64,000 nt of DNA from NCBI GenBank assembly GCA_026119935.1, contig JALRMH010000068.1, positions 1 to 64,000 on the forward strand, read 5' to 3'. The translations under genes and the position numbers were made by a program. Positions 34,877 to 45,531 of the stretch are shown piece after piece. The stretch is from Endothia cerciana. Lineage: Eukaryota; Ascomycota; Sordariomycetes; Diaporthales; Cryphonectriaceae. The notes under the pieces were generated by a model. That model was not told the origin of the DNA, ran no database searches, and saw only the letters and a list, made by a program, of their open reading frames with translations. Numbering within the stretch: the first letter of the stretch is position 1; the number at the start of each line of letters is the position of its first letter.

Positions 34877-36238
34877 ATGCTCATCAGTCTTCTTTTCGTC
34901 ACAGCATTGGCTGGCTCGGCCGTCTCAGGTGCTAGTGACATTCGCGTCTCGAAGACGGCCACCTCGCAATCAGATTTCTGTCTCTCTAATCCTATCCTCG
35001 CTGCCCAGATCCCCCTGGGAGCATGGCAGTGCTCCAGCAGCAGAACAGCTGCAAACGCCACAGATCAGGCGCATGGTGAAGGTGCACAGCCAGATGGAGG
35101 CTCCTCAGCGGGCTGGACTGGCCCTCATGCCTGTGAGGGAATATACTGCGTCTATACCAATTCAATATTCGCCGGCGGCCGGGGGGTCGCCATTATAAGC
35201 GACGGTCACACGGCCAATGTCCTCGCCAACTTGCCCATATTCATTGACCTGGCCAGTCCCACGGCAGGGATATTGCTGAGGACCGCAGAAATAAACACCC
35301 AAAGCCAGAGTGTCGAGACGCGAGATGTCCCCGGCAAAGGCCGCGGGTTCGTGGCCTCCCGGCCGATCCACCGCGGCAAGCAGATCTTGGCATACTCGCC
35401 GGCCCTGGTCATCCACCGGTCGCTCGTGGACGACCTATCCAGGCAGGAACAGCTGCGCCTCTTGCGCGATGCAGTGGGCCGGTTACCCGCGGCGACGCGC
35501 ATGGCATTCTGGAAGCAATTGGGCCAAACACATGAGGCGGGCGACGATGACATACTGGAGATTATTATGAACAACTCGTTCAACCTCCCGCTCGTGCCTC
35601 CTGGAGACATGAGCGGTGCGAGCTTCATCGGGAACTTTCCAGAGGTCTCCATGTACAATCATGACTGTCGACCGAACGTGGCTTTCCACCTCGACAGCGG
35701 TCTGATCCACCGCACACATGCCGTGAGGAAGTCTGTCCCTGTCCAGCCCGGGGAAGAGCTTGCCATCTCATACGTGGACCCGTTCCGTGCCAGGAATGTG
35801 AGGAGGGCAAGGACGAAGCAGAATTGGGGCTTCGAGTGCACCTGCGCGCAGTGTATGCTGCCCGGGCCGCTGATGAACGCGAGTGATCACCGGCTGTGGC
35901 GGGTTTACGAGGTCGAGAACGCGCTCAGGCTGGATAAGAGTGCCGATAACCCCAATCACGAGAAAAGCAGTGGTGTCATGGATGGTCTGGATGCGGTGGA
36001 GCTGCTGCTCTCGTTGTACGAGCAGGAACGCCTGCTTGATTCCCACGGTTCCCCTGCATATAGAGTGGCGGCGCTGAGTTATAATGCTCTTCGAAGGAGG
36101 GAGCTGGCGGTCAAGTATGCGCTTTTGGCGCTAGAGGCGGGCATTGTGGAAGATGGGGCAAGCTCTGGCAGTGTAGCAGAGATGGTATCGTTGCTGGAAG
36201 AACCGGAGAGGCATTGGAGCTGGGGACGGAGGTTATAG
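34877..36238 (+). CDS. SET-domain protein with predicted signal peptide
   Basis: Intronless, 453 aa. The first ATG (34877) gives a clear signal peptide, MLISLLFVTALAGSAVSG, followed by a Cys-containing, N-glycosylatable region (about 20-140). The SET domain starts near 145 (PGKGRGFVASRPI) and includes YNHDCRPN near 259, the SAM/active-site signature, and GEELAISYVDPF. A Cys cluster, CTCAQC, lies near 320 in the position of a post-SET zinc-binding segment, and a helical tail resembles SMYD-type proteins. SET proteins normally methylate lysines on nuclear or cytosolic proteins, so a secretory leader is unexpected. Start choice matters: no downstream Met gives a complete protein without losing part of this region. 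Substrate unknown. Confidence 0.82.
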   Translation: MLISLLFVTALAGSAVSGASDIRVSKTATSQSDFCLSNPILAAQIPLGAWQCSSSRTAANATDQAHGEGAQPDGGSSAGWTGPHACEGIYCVYTNSIFAGGRGVAIISDGHTANVLANLPIFIDLASPTAGILLRTAEINTQSQSVETRDVPGKGRGFVASRPIHRGKQILAYSPALVIHRSLVDDLSRQEQLRLLRDAVGRLPAATRMAFWKQLGQTHEAGDDDILEIIMNNSFNLPLVPPGDMSGASFIGNFPEVSMYNHDCRPNVAFHLDSGLIHRTHAVRKSVPVQPGEELAISYVDPFRARNVRRARTKQNWGFECTCAQCMLPGPLMNASDHRLWRVYEVENALRLDKSADNPNHEKSSGVMDGLDAVELLLSLYEQERLLDSHGSPAYRVAALSYNALRRRELAVKYALLALEAGIVEDGASSGSVAEMVSLLEEPERHWSWGRRL

Positions 36239-37299
36239 AGAGGTTACCTCTCAACCCTTCCCACCAGCCTCCCCAGCAATATTTGATAATCCACAGCCCG
36301 ACTCGTGAGTTATTGTAGCTGAGAACAGGATCACGGCTTTGTGGTTTAAGTATGGCGGTACATATCACGCCACAGGTAGAGTCCTAAGTGTAGTTGATTC
36401 CATGCACCTTGCTTTGATCCTCCATCGTCCCACTCCTCCCACAGGCCTATGATTGTGTCTCAAGCACGGTAAAGGTTTACACAGCGATCAAAGGAAAAAA
36501 ACACGCCTAAACAAGCAAAGATCTAGAGGTGTCATGCCGGCTGGGAGGAAGCAACATTTCCCAAGCTACCTCAGTGTCTGTACAGCATTCAACGTGAAAA
36601 GGTGGAGAACTGCCCACGGCTGATCAACCAGTGTGATCAAAACATGTAGGCACAATATGGCATGTGCGATACTTCCCTGGTGGAGGAGCGGGAGGCTGTG
36701 TTTCCTGCCGGGCGGCATTAGGAGCGAATCAGGATAAGTCACTGGCTGGAGAAGCAGTGGGATTCCTGGAGCCAAATATATTCCGTGGGCGAGACTGTAG
36801 CATGGGCTCAGATTCTGCAATTGCAGAGGACCAGCACACTGCTTGATGTGATGAGGTTCAATATCGAAAGAATGCAGGGCAGAGGATGAGGCGAGGATTG
36901 AGCTTCAGCACGCTAAGGTCTATTAGGCCTGGCCTTGTTCATGCAGCCATGGATGGAACCAACCACCCCCCCCCCCCCTCTTTGGAGACCCACACCCTCT
37001 GCATAGATCATTCACAGTGCCCTGGGCGTGCCTGGTAAACACCTCTACAGTACCATCTATCATCCAGCCCCAGGGGCCTCCAACACCAAATCCAAGAGGC
37101 AGCCACCGTTGCAAGCCGCTTGAACGTAACTCATCCCCATCTTCATTACTACTTCAGACTCTTCAGCAACTCAAAGACGGATCTTTCTAACTTTCTACCA
37201 CAGTAGCTTCAGCCTTCCCCCTCGTCGTCCCCCGCCCCGCTTGTGGGCCTGCCGACCCACCCGCTGTTCTCTACCTCAGTCGTGTTTTGAACGTTCAAT
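36239..37299. other. Gene-free interval with a 13-nt poly-C run
   Basis: About 1.1 kb between same-strand genes. It contains a C13 run at 36966-36978. The last 130 bp before the SNF2-type gene are C/T-rich and are probably its leader. Confidence 0.45.
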
Positions 37300-40200
37300 A
37301 TGGAGCGAACCATAACGATGAGCAGCCAAGCATACGAGCAATACATCCCAATCGGATGTCTTGTCTACCCCCTGGGTGATCGCGAAAGGGTATCGCGCCC
37401 GTTTCAAGAACTGTCCAGAAATGAGTGGGCTCGCTTCGAGTCTCTCATCAGCAGGGACGATGCTGACGTCGGCATAACCCGAGTCCACCTTCTGGCCGAC
37501 GACGCTGAAAATGGCCGTATCAGTCGCTCGAATCAGGCGTTGAGACGAAGAAAGATGGAGCTGCTTTCCACACTCGACTTCTCACCAGCAACATGGAATG
37601 GGCTCTCCAAGCACGATGGACCGGCCAGCTTCCCATCACTCCCACCTCGCACTCAACACGCAGCCGCCGACGATGGAGGCGACATGTCCCTTCTCAAGAT
37701 GTTCAATACTATACCATCGCCACGTCCAGACATCCAATCAATTCGAGGTGATCTTCCCCGAGATTTTATGTCCGACCTTCTGGCTAGCGCTGTTGACGGC
37801 CTCACCACTGAAATGTATCCCTATCAGTGTCGTTCAGCGGCATTGATGCATCAGAGGGAGGTGGAACCTGGCCGGATCCTTGATCCCAGGCTTGTTGAGG
37901 TTCTCGACCAGAGCGGGATACCATTTTACTATAATGCCGTCACCGGCGATGCTTACAGAGAGCCTAGGTACTATGATGCGGTTCCTGGTGGTATCCTGGC
38001 CGAGGAGATGGGCGCCGGAAAGACACTAATCTGCCTGGCTCTCATCGCTGCAACGAGACACCAACCCGCGGCTGGGCCTGACCTCTACCAGGGCAACAAT
38101 ATCACGATCCGTCCTCAAGTCGCGTCCCTGATCGATATGGCGGCTGCGGTAGCCACCAAGCATGCCTGCCCGTGGAAGAGCTACGTTGATCCACGACACG
38201 GGAACTGCGTCGCAGCGATCAAGCGGAATCCTGGTTGGTACTATCTACCACGGCCAGAACCTAGAAGGATGTCTCGGGTGCCCGAGAAGAGCCTTCCGCC
38301 TTTCAAGGTGTACTTGAGCCACGCCACCCTCGTCGTTGTCCCGGCGAACCTGCTCAAGCAATGGATCCAGGAGATCTCAAAGCACACACGAGGTCTTCAA
38401 GTGCACGTCATCGATACAAAATCTACACCACAAACCCCCAGCGCTACAGAGCTTATCCGCTACGATATCATTCTCTGCTCGGTGCAGTGTCTGGAGAGGC
38501 TTTGGCAGGACTATCGGCATCCGGAGCGTGATGGGTCGTGGAGTTTCAACTGCTCGCTTGGCCTTGTCCACTTCAAGCGCTGCATCGTTGACGAAGGTCA
38601 CAGGCTCGGCAACGTCAAGCTCAGCGGCGCCAAGACTGCTCTGCTCCAAGCTCTTGACTCTCTCCAGATCAGCTGTCGCTGGATTGTGACGGGTACTCCA
38701 TCAAAGGGTTTGTTTGGGGTGGAAGAGGGAAGTCAGAGCAACACGAACCTTGCCGCGTCGTCAGGCGAACAGGAGCGTAGGGACCTAGAACGCATCGGAT
38801 CGATTGCAACATTCTACCTGAAAGCTCGACCTTGGTCCAACACGATCCACGATTACGGAGATACGCCTGCCGAGTGGAAGGTCTATGTAATGCAGCCGAA
38901 GCACAGCTCCCAAAGCAGCGGCCGGAGGGACTGCCTTCGGTCTACCTTCAACTCCTTGATCATCCGACATCAGCTTTCCGAGGTCAGCCATATGCTGCCG
39001 GCCGTCGACGCCAGAATCGTAAGGTTGGAGGGTTCGTACCAGGACAAGCTGTCTGTCAACCTATTCTCCATGATGATCATCTTCAATGCCGTCCAATCCC
39101 AGCGAACTGATCAGGATTACTTCTTTCACCCACGAAATCGCAAGAGCCTACTTCAGTTGGTGTACAACCTGCGCCAAGCCAGTTTTTTTGGAGGTTCATT
39201 TTTCTCTGTGAAGGAAATACAGAAATCCTTGCAGACGGCGAAGGAGTTCTTAGATAAGAAAGACGTGGCAGTTGACGAGGCCGATCGTGAGCTGCTAGGA
39301 GCAGCGATCGACTGTGGCACAGTCGCCGCGCAGAACAAGATCAAGGAGGTTGCTAACCTTTTCCATGAGATGCCGATCTCCGTCCGTCACTTTCCTGGGG
39401 CGACGGGGTCTTCATGGTCGATGGATGGGGATGACAATACGGACCTGGTCTGCACCAACCGGAAACTTATGATCGCAGCGCAAAAGCTTCTGCGCCCCTT
39501 TCTTGACTCATCGGAGGAACTGAACACGTATCTGAACGGCGGCTCGTTCGCCACGATGGGAAATATCGAACGCGAGAGAGAGATTCAACAGGCACCGGCG
39601 GCGGGTAAGTCAAAGGCCGGCACGACGCTCGCCGGTAATACGAAGCTAGGCGAAGACCACGTCAGTCCCCGAAAACGTCACTCGGCACCCATCAAGGCCA
39701 AGGTTGCAGACGAGAGCATTCCGACACTTCCACAGACACCAGAGGAACCTGTCGAGATCGCAGCGCCGCTAGCACTAACCCAACTAGTCTCGACCGCCTC
39801 CGCCAAGCTCTCCTACCTCGTTGATGCAATCATTGCGCACCAAAAGGAAGAACAGATTATCGTCTTCTACGAGAATGATAACGTGGCATGGTACCTAGCG
39901 GGCATCCTCGAGATGCTGCAGGTCCACCACCTCATCTACGCCAAGGGCATCACGGCGGAGAGGCGCGCGCAGTACGTGTCTACATTCAACCACAGTACCA
40001 AGTTTCGCGTGCTGCTCATGGACATTTCTCAGGCCGCATTCGGCCTTGACATGCGCTCCGCCAGTCGCGTGTACTTCATTAGTCCCGTATTGAACCCTCA
40101 GGTTGAGGCGCAGGCTGTTGGGCGTGTCCGTCGCATTAGCCAGCAGAAGCGTGTCACGGTCGAGACGCTTGTGCTGAAAGACAGCCTGGAGGAGATGATC

Positions 40201-40875
40201 GTCGAACGCAAGGGAAGCATGACGCAAGCTGAGCATAGGAACTGCAAAACGATTCTGGATGACCGGCCGATTTATGAGTGGATTCTGAACGCAAAGATCA
40301 TACCTCTCCCGGATGTTAATGTGGAAGACGGCCCGGCTCAGATGGCACCACTGAGGTCTCCGCAATATATTTTCGGTCGAGAATTTGGACGTGAACAGTC
40401 GAGTCCAGATGAAGATATTCTGCTTGACGAGCCGTCCGCTGCCACTCCGTCTGCAATGGCGAAGACCCTTACCGAAGACACGGACGTCAGCGCTGTGGAT
40501 GTCCATACGACATCGAGGACGAAATTCGGTCGCAAGTTGAAGGTGCGCATTCAGTCGCCCAGGGGCGGGGCGAATTCACCTGTGTCAAGCCCGCGGCTGC
40601 AACCTGGGAAGAGGGCTCGCTTTGCAGTCGACGAGGTTGGGGAGAGCTCAAGCGCCACGTCCACCCCTACTCCCCAACGTGGGTCTCCTGCGCCACCGGG
40701 ACCCCGAACTGCCAAGCGAGCTCGCTTTGCAGCTGATGGCGATGTTGCTGAAACCTCGGAGAAATCAAGCAACGCACCCGGAGCGACGGACTCGACGAGA
40801 CAAAAGCAGATGGACTCCCATCAACTGACGGTCCCTCTACGAGACCACTTGCTTAGCCAGCGGTATGGGCCATGA
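37300..40875 (+). CDS. SNF2-family helicase-like ATPase
   Basis: Intronless, 1191 aa. A DNA-dependent chromatin or repair ATPase by family; no strand-separating helicase activity is implied. The N-terminal lobe has a divergent Walker A, EEMGAGKT near 236-243, and motif II as DEGH near 431. Between the lobes lie a Ser-rich insert and a segment with NRKSLLQLVYNLRQA. The C-terminal lobe (about 845-965) has VFYENDN, LLMDISQAAFGLDMRSA and the arginine-finger motif AVGRVRRISQ. No RING finger, bromodomain or chromodomain is seen, so it is not a standard Rad5, Rad16 or Uls1. The C-terminal 120 aa are low complexity with two KRARFA basic repeats, possible nuclear signals. Precise subfamily unresolved. 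Confidence 0.88.
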   Translation: MERTITMSSQAYEQYIPIGCLVYPLGDRERVSRPFQELSRNEWARFESLISRDDADVGITRVHLLADDAENGRISRSNQALRRRKMELLSTLDFSPATWNGLSKHDGPASFPSLPPRTQHAAADDGGDMSLLKMFNTIPSPRPDIQSIRGDLPRDFMSDLLASAVDGLTTEMYPYQCRSAALMHQREVEPGRILDPRLVEVLDQSGIPFYYNAVTGDAYREPRYYDAVPGGILAEEMGAGKTLICLALIAATRHQPAAGPDLYQGNNITIRPQVASLIDMAAAVATKHACPWKSYVDPRHGNCVAAIKRNPGWYYLPRPEPRRMSRVPEKSLPPFKVYLSHATLVVVPANLLKQWIQEISKHTRGLQVHVIDTKSTPQTPSATELIRYDIILCSVQCLERLWQDYRHPERDGSWSFNCSLGLVHFKRCIVDEGHRLGNVKLSGAKTALLQALDSLQISCRWIVTGTPSKGLFGVEEGSQSNTNLAASSGEQERRDLERIGSIATFYLKARPWSNTIHDYGDTPAEWKVYVMQPKHSSQSSGRRDCLRSTFNSLIIRHQLSEVSHMLPAVDARIVRLEGSYQDKLSVNLFSMMIIFNAVQSQRTDQDYFFHPRNRKSLLQLVYNLRQASFFGGSFFSVKEIQKSLQTAKEFLDKKDVAVDEADRELLGAAIDCGTVAAQNKIKEVANLFHEMPISVRHFPGATGSSWSMDGDDNTDLVCTNRKLMIAAQKLLRPFLDSSEELNTYLNGGSFATMGNIEREREIQQAPAAGKSKAGTTLAGNTKLGEDHVSPRKRHSAPIKAKVADESIPTLPQTPEEPVEIAAPLALTQLVSTASAKLSYLVDAIIAHQKEEQIIVFYENDNVAWYLAGILEMLQVHHLIYAKGITAERRAQYVSTFNHSTKFRVLLMDISQAAFGLDMRSASRVYFISPVLNPQVEAQAVGRVRRISQQKRVTVETLVLKDSLEEMIVERKGSMTQAEHRNCKTILDDRPIYEWILNAKIIPLPDVNVEDGPAQMAPLRSPQYIFGREFGREQSSPDEDILLDEPSAATPSAMAKTLTEDTDVSAVDVHTTSRTKFGRKLKVRIQSPRGGANSPVSSPRLQPGKRARFAVDEVGESSSATSTPTPQRGSPAPPGPRTAKRARFAADGDVAETSEKSSNAPGATDSTRQKQMDSHQLTVPLRDHLLSQRYGP

Positions 40876-43800
40876 GCCCGCCGAGGTGTCATTTGGTCCG
40901 TCGACGACAGGAAGATCCACCAGAAGCAGCACAGAGGCCGAGGCTGCCCCCGTCTTCGCAGCCTAGGGTTCGCTTTACTGGTGAGACCTGAGTCGTGCGT
41001 CGGTCCATGAATTTTGCCTGAGCTGTTTCTTGTCGAGTCCAGCATTCATATGGCAAGGATCAATAATGTTCTTCGAAAGTATTGCGGAACCGATCCTATG
41101 AAAGCAGGAGGTAATGGAGATGCGCGTCTGGAGACCTCCGCGCTATCTGGAGAGGATAAGGAGGACATACGGTTATGGGTCGCATGTAGGACGGGCTTTC
41201 TGATTCGATTCATCAGCATGGGCGGTCATACACCTATTTCGGCGTCGGGTGGATACTTGGGCATAGAAGAGATCGGACTTCGGCTCACTGATACACTGTG
41301 AGTTCAGTTTCTCAGAAACAGTAGTGCTCAGCATCCCGAGAAGTATCAGGCGAACATATTTGGGTTTGTGCGGGCTGTAGCCCGGGTAGGGTCCAGCTAT
41401 GAGTATAGCATTACCTCTGGCAAGGCTCCTGAGGCAGCAAACCGAAGGAAGGCTGTTATCGGTTCGCCGCGCTCTGTGTCCGAGGCAATCCATCAGAAGC
41501 ATTATGGAAGGCCATCTCTCTCGGGGGGTGGGGAGAGGCTTTGCCCTGTGCTGCGGGGAGATAGGATGCGTGCAAGAACCGTCCCCTCGATTCTTGGCAT
41601 CCTCCGGGAGGGGCCCTCCCGAAGCCTTTCGTCTATTCGAGGCGGTATCAACAGTCGCGCGGTGGGCATCACAGCATTCTCGTGCCGTGCGGTGTGGCTG
41701 ACACGAGAGTCGAGAGTCCTCTGCAGGAGGCATACCAGCCTAGCACGTGCCTAGTAGGCGCGCGCCAAAGATCGACAAAGCCAAGGAGGATCGACCGGGA
41801 GAGGAACAGGGCAGAGAAATGCTTGTAGTTCGAGGTCGTATGCAGAAAGCAGCCAGGTCCCTGACCGTGTTGTGGCTCAGCTTAGGAGTCGAGACATGCA
41901 GTCCTCCCTTGCGATCCTGCATGGAAGCGAACGAAGAACACGGACCGCCAGCTCAGGCGCGTGCTAGCTGGCCACCTAGGCATCCCCGGTGATCCAGCCC
42001 TCGATTATCCACCTATCCTCCGAGATAGGACCAGGTCTAGACCCCATCGTTGGTCAGTCCCAAGTGCTGGAGGAAAGATGGCAAGGAGCCAAGCACGGAC
42101 TCGTGGACACAACGACGGAAATAAGATGCAATGCCCCCCCAAAGAACCGGGAGGGTTCCCATCTGGCCAACCGAACCCCCTTGTCTTTCCCCGCCGGCGC
42201 ATCCCTGAGACGTCTCACAGCTGTCGCGCAGAGCCTCAAAACTTAAAACTTTATCCCCTCCCCTTGTAGTCGTGTTTTCGTCTTGCCGCGGGCCTGGCAC
42301 AGCAGCCCAGCCCGTTGCCCCATCCAACTTGGGGGTGGGATGTTGATTGAACCGGCCGCCGCGGCCCTCTCTTCCCATGTCTTGACTGGACAAGCCGCCG
42401 GGGCTGGACGACAAAGATACCCTGACGGCGACCGCGGTGGACCTTGGGTACTTGCCGGATGAAGCCCGCCCCCTACTTTGTCCACCAGGGTCCTTGTTCT
42501 TGACTATGGGCTTGGCACCTCGCCTCTCCCCCACGGACAGCCTGATGGAACAGTGGAGCTGCAGAGTCAGGAGCCAGGAGCCAGGAGCCAGGAGCCAGGA
42601 GCCTCGGGATGTCGCCGAATAGATCTGCGCCGCTCTGGCGCTGGAGCAATGAAGCTTACGCCTTAGGATATATCAGCCCGGCCGAGATAATTGACCAGGG
42701 GCCGCAACTATCACGATGCGGCCGAGTGGTGTCTGGTGGTCTCCATCGTGAGACTGTTGACACATCGTCGGAGATCCTCGAGACGAGATGCCTAGCTGTC
42801 ATCGGAACTCCCGGCCGTCTTGACTGAATTCGCTGATCCGAGCTGATGATGACAGGGCGATGTTTCTGTAGGCGGGACCGTCTTCCTGGTAATGTCAATC
42901 CCCCGGGGGGTGGGAGGTTTTGTTCAGCACAAGCCTCGCACGGAAGATTCACAAGACCCTGGGGGATCATCAGTGATCCCCCGATGATCACCAGAACGAT
43001 CCTCGGCAATCAGCTGCACGGGTGATCAAAACAAGGATCCCAACCGCCCGCCAGGCTCTTTTACCACCATCTTCTTCCCGCACCCCTTTCTCCTTCAAGC
43101 TAGTTGTCGTACTGCAGGGCCGCGCTCCTGTCTGGCTCTGAAATCCAACCTTTACCGCATCGTGGTCTTGGCACCGCGCCCTGGTTTCGTCAGTCGCTGG
43201 GCCTAGCATGGCAGTTTCACGCCAAGTGTCATCCCGTGTCTCTGCGCCGTCGTCTTCGTGAGGGAACACACGAGGTCGTCGTCATGTCTCCGCTGCTTGG
43301 GAGCAGCCCTTTTCCTTTTTTGCTCGCAGCGCCCGTTTCGTCTGGTCTTCTACTTCGTCGCAACATCCTCCATGGGGTGACACCGAACAGAGACCCATGG
43401 GTACTAGGCCTCGCCATGTCTCTCATGGACCCCTAGCACGTTCGCCCAATGTGCGCCTGGCCGCCGGTAGCGATGTCTTGTAACCCCGGTCGCGGCTCCA
43501 CCTGATCCTCACCAGGGCCTGTCACCAACCTCCACATTCGGCACAAACCCGTCGTGGGCAACGGTCTAGGGTTGTCTCTGTGTTTGACTACCCTGTCGGC
43601 GGTCCTTGCGGGCACCATTCACGCTCGATGTGAAGCCGTCACGAAGTCTGCATGCATGGCTGCATGGCTGCTGCGAGACAAGAAACCGTGTCTGGCCGGG
43701 GTTGTAGGTCTTGGCGCGAGGCTTGAAAGGGGTTGATGGTGCTTGTACCGCGATGTTCCTGACCCTGAAGCATGTCAGCCCGCCGGCATGGTCCCATCAT

Positions 43801-44062
43801 CACCACCGGGAGTATCGCCGGTCGCCAAGTATTAAAGAGCGCCGACGTTCCCGCCCATCTTCAGATATTCCATCTCATCATCATCATCATCATCATCATC
43901 AACAACATCTTCTCATCAACAATCCCCTCTTCACTTCTTTTTGACTCTCAAGGCTGTGCCTTTTCCATTCTAATCAACACCCTTTTTTCAACCCTCTTTT
44001 TTTTTAAAAAAAACAAAAAAACAACACTATCTTTTCTCCACCTCCTCCCACCATCAGTCAAA
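40876..44062. other. 3.2-kb gene-free interval with short tandem repeats
   Basis: No supported gene in either strand. A heptamer tandem repeat (CAGGAGC) occurs at about 42568-42603 and a CAT-trinucleotide run at about 43876-43900, the latter in the probable leader of the gEgh16 gene together with T- and A-rich runs at 43990-44025. The region is likely the promoter of that gene plus nonconserved DNA. Confidence 0.5.
42568..42603. repeat. 7-bp tandem repeat (CAGGAGC)n
   Basis: About five back-to-back copies of CAGGAGC, the first slightly altered. Non-coding; a simple minisatellite. Confidence 0.8.
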
Positions 44063-44788
44063 ATGTTCGCCAAGATCCTCCTCGTCGCCCTCGCTGCCTC
44101 CCCCCTCGTTGCTGCCCACGGTAACATCGCTGTGGCTGTCGGCGACCAGGGTGGCAACACAACCGGCCTGGGTATCAAGGGCGCTGTCGTCCCTGCCACC
44201 GGCCCCAACTCCAAGACAGAGGTCGACACGACTACGTTCAACGGCAAGGGCCTCAAGACCGACTCCCTCGGCGAGACCACGGACACCGGCAAGCTCAAGA
44301 CCTCCGACCTGGCCCAGGCCATGGAGCTGTCCGGCAGCACCCTGCCCCAGGTCGCCAACACCATCAACGCCACCTTCCACGTCGTGACCTCCGACGGCTG
44401 CGGCCCGGTCAAGGCCGTCCTCGACACCACCGGCACGGGCACCTACTCCCAGGGCACCGAGCTCGAGAGCCTGGCTGACGTCCCCGGCGACAACGGCGAC
44501 TGCCCCAAGAGCATCACCAAGAAGTCCTACGTGCGCGACCTGCTCGAGCGCTCCGGGGTCATCAGCAAGCGTGCCACCAACGTCAACAAGGACTTCAACG
44601 TTGCCTTCTCCGTCCCCGCCGGCACCACCTGCACGGGCACCGTCAACGGCCAGAGCAACGTCTGCCTCGTCAAGATGGCCAACAACAACAACAACGGTCC
44701 CTTCGGCGGCAACATCGCCATCCAGATGGCCGGTGCGGCTACCAACACCACTGCCAAGCGCTCCGTCGCTCAGCCCTTCTCCGCTTAA
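44063..44788 (+). CDS. gEgh16/MAS-type secreted protein
   Basis: 241 aa, intronless, with a clear signal peptide (MFAKILLVALAASPLVAAHG). The body matches the Egh16-like family first noted in powdery mildew and in the rice-blast appressorium MAS proteins: GLGIKGAVVPATGPN, a DGCGPVKAV segment, then a Cys-spaced end (TTCTGTV, NVCLVKM) and NNNNGPFGGNIA. Members are secreted and often expressed during surface or host colonisation; biochemical function is unknown. A KR site in the middle (ISKRATNVN) could be Kex2-processed. Codon use is extremely C-ending, suggesting high expression. The preferred ATG, in the context gtcaaaATG, is the one giving the signal peptide. Confidence 0.87.
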   Translation: MFAKILLVALAASPLVAAHGNIAVAVGDQGGNTTGLGIKGAVVPATGPNSKTEVDTTTFNGKGLKTDSLGETTDTGKLKTSDLAQAMELSGSTLPQVANTINATFHVVTSDGCGPVKAVLDTTGTGTYSQGTELESLADVPGDNGDCPKSITKKSYVRDLLERSGVISKRATNVNKDFNVAFSVPAGTTCTGTVNGQSNVCLVKMANNNNNGPFGGNIAIQMAGAATNTTAKRSVAQPFSA

Positions 44789-45531
44789 GTGGAGCGGGCG
44801 AGCCCTGGATGAGATATTGAGACGATGACGGGAATGGGGGGGGGGGGGGTGTTGTTGTTGATCACCGTACCTGTCTTCCTTTCCTATCTCATGTGGTATT
44901 TTTATTTTTTTGAATCGGTCGTCCGGGCGAGGGAAGTGGGAGGCAGGGGCTGGAGGGGGAACTCATGGACGAAGGGACAGGGTATGAACGACCGGGTCGA
45001 TTCTCCTCTCACTTGGCACGACCTTGACTGGTTGCGCCATTTGGGCTGGGTCCCGGAGGCCGATTGGATTCCTTAAGGGGGATGGATCGGACGCAGAGCT
45101 TGTAGATAGACAGGACGACCTTGTCTATATAATCCGTACCAGCGCGGGCCCGAGAGTTGTAAATGGGGAGATCGAATACCAATCTTGAGATTTTGCTTTG
45201 AAAAGCTTGGTTTACTATCTGTCTTGTTTGTGAAATATCCCCTCGGACTGCTTCCGTCTTACGATATACCACCTCCTCCCCTCCACGCTCCTCCCTGCTA
45301 CTAATATCTAGTGTAGGCGATAAGAAGCATGTCATGGTGAGTCACCTGGAAGTTGACAACGAATCCCTGGACAAGGATCCTGGGGAAGGGAGATGGCAGT
45401 CTGTGTCCAATCCGGGTATTCGTCCTTGGTCGTGACTTATTGGGTGCTGCTGATCGAGCGCTCCGCTGCCCTTGGGGTCTTGTTCCTCCACCAACACCTT
45501 CGTAACATGCACACATCCCCATCTCGCGTCC
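44789..45531. other. Convergent 3' region with a 14-nt poly-G run
   Basis: 743 bp between genes that end toward each other. G14 lies at 44836-44849, directly in the likely 3' UTR of the gEgh16 gene. No gene is supported. Confidence 0.5.

Noticed and set aside
42568..42603. Possible CRISPR-like array
   Set aside because: Units are contiguous 7-mers without spacers, and the genome is eukaryotic.
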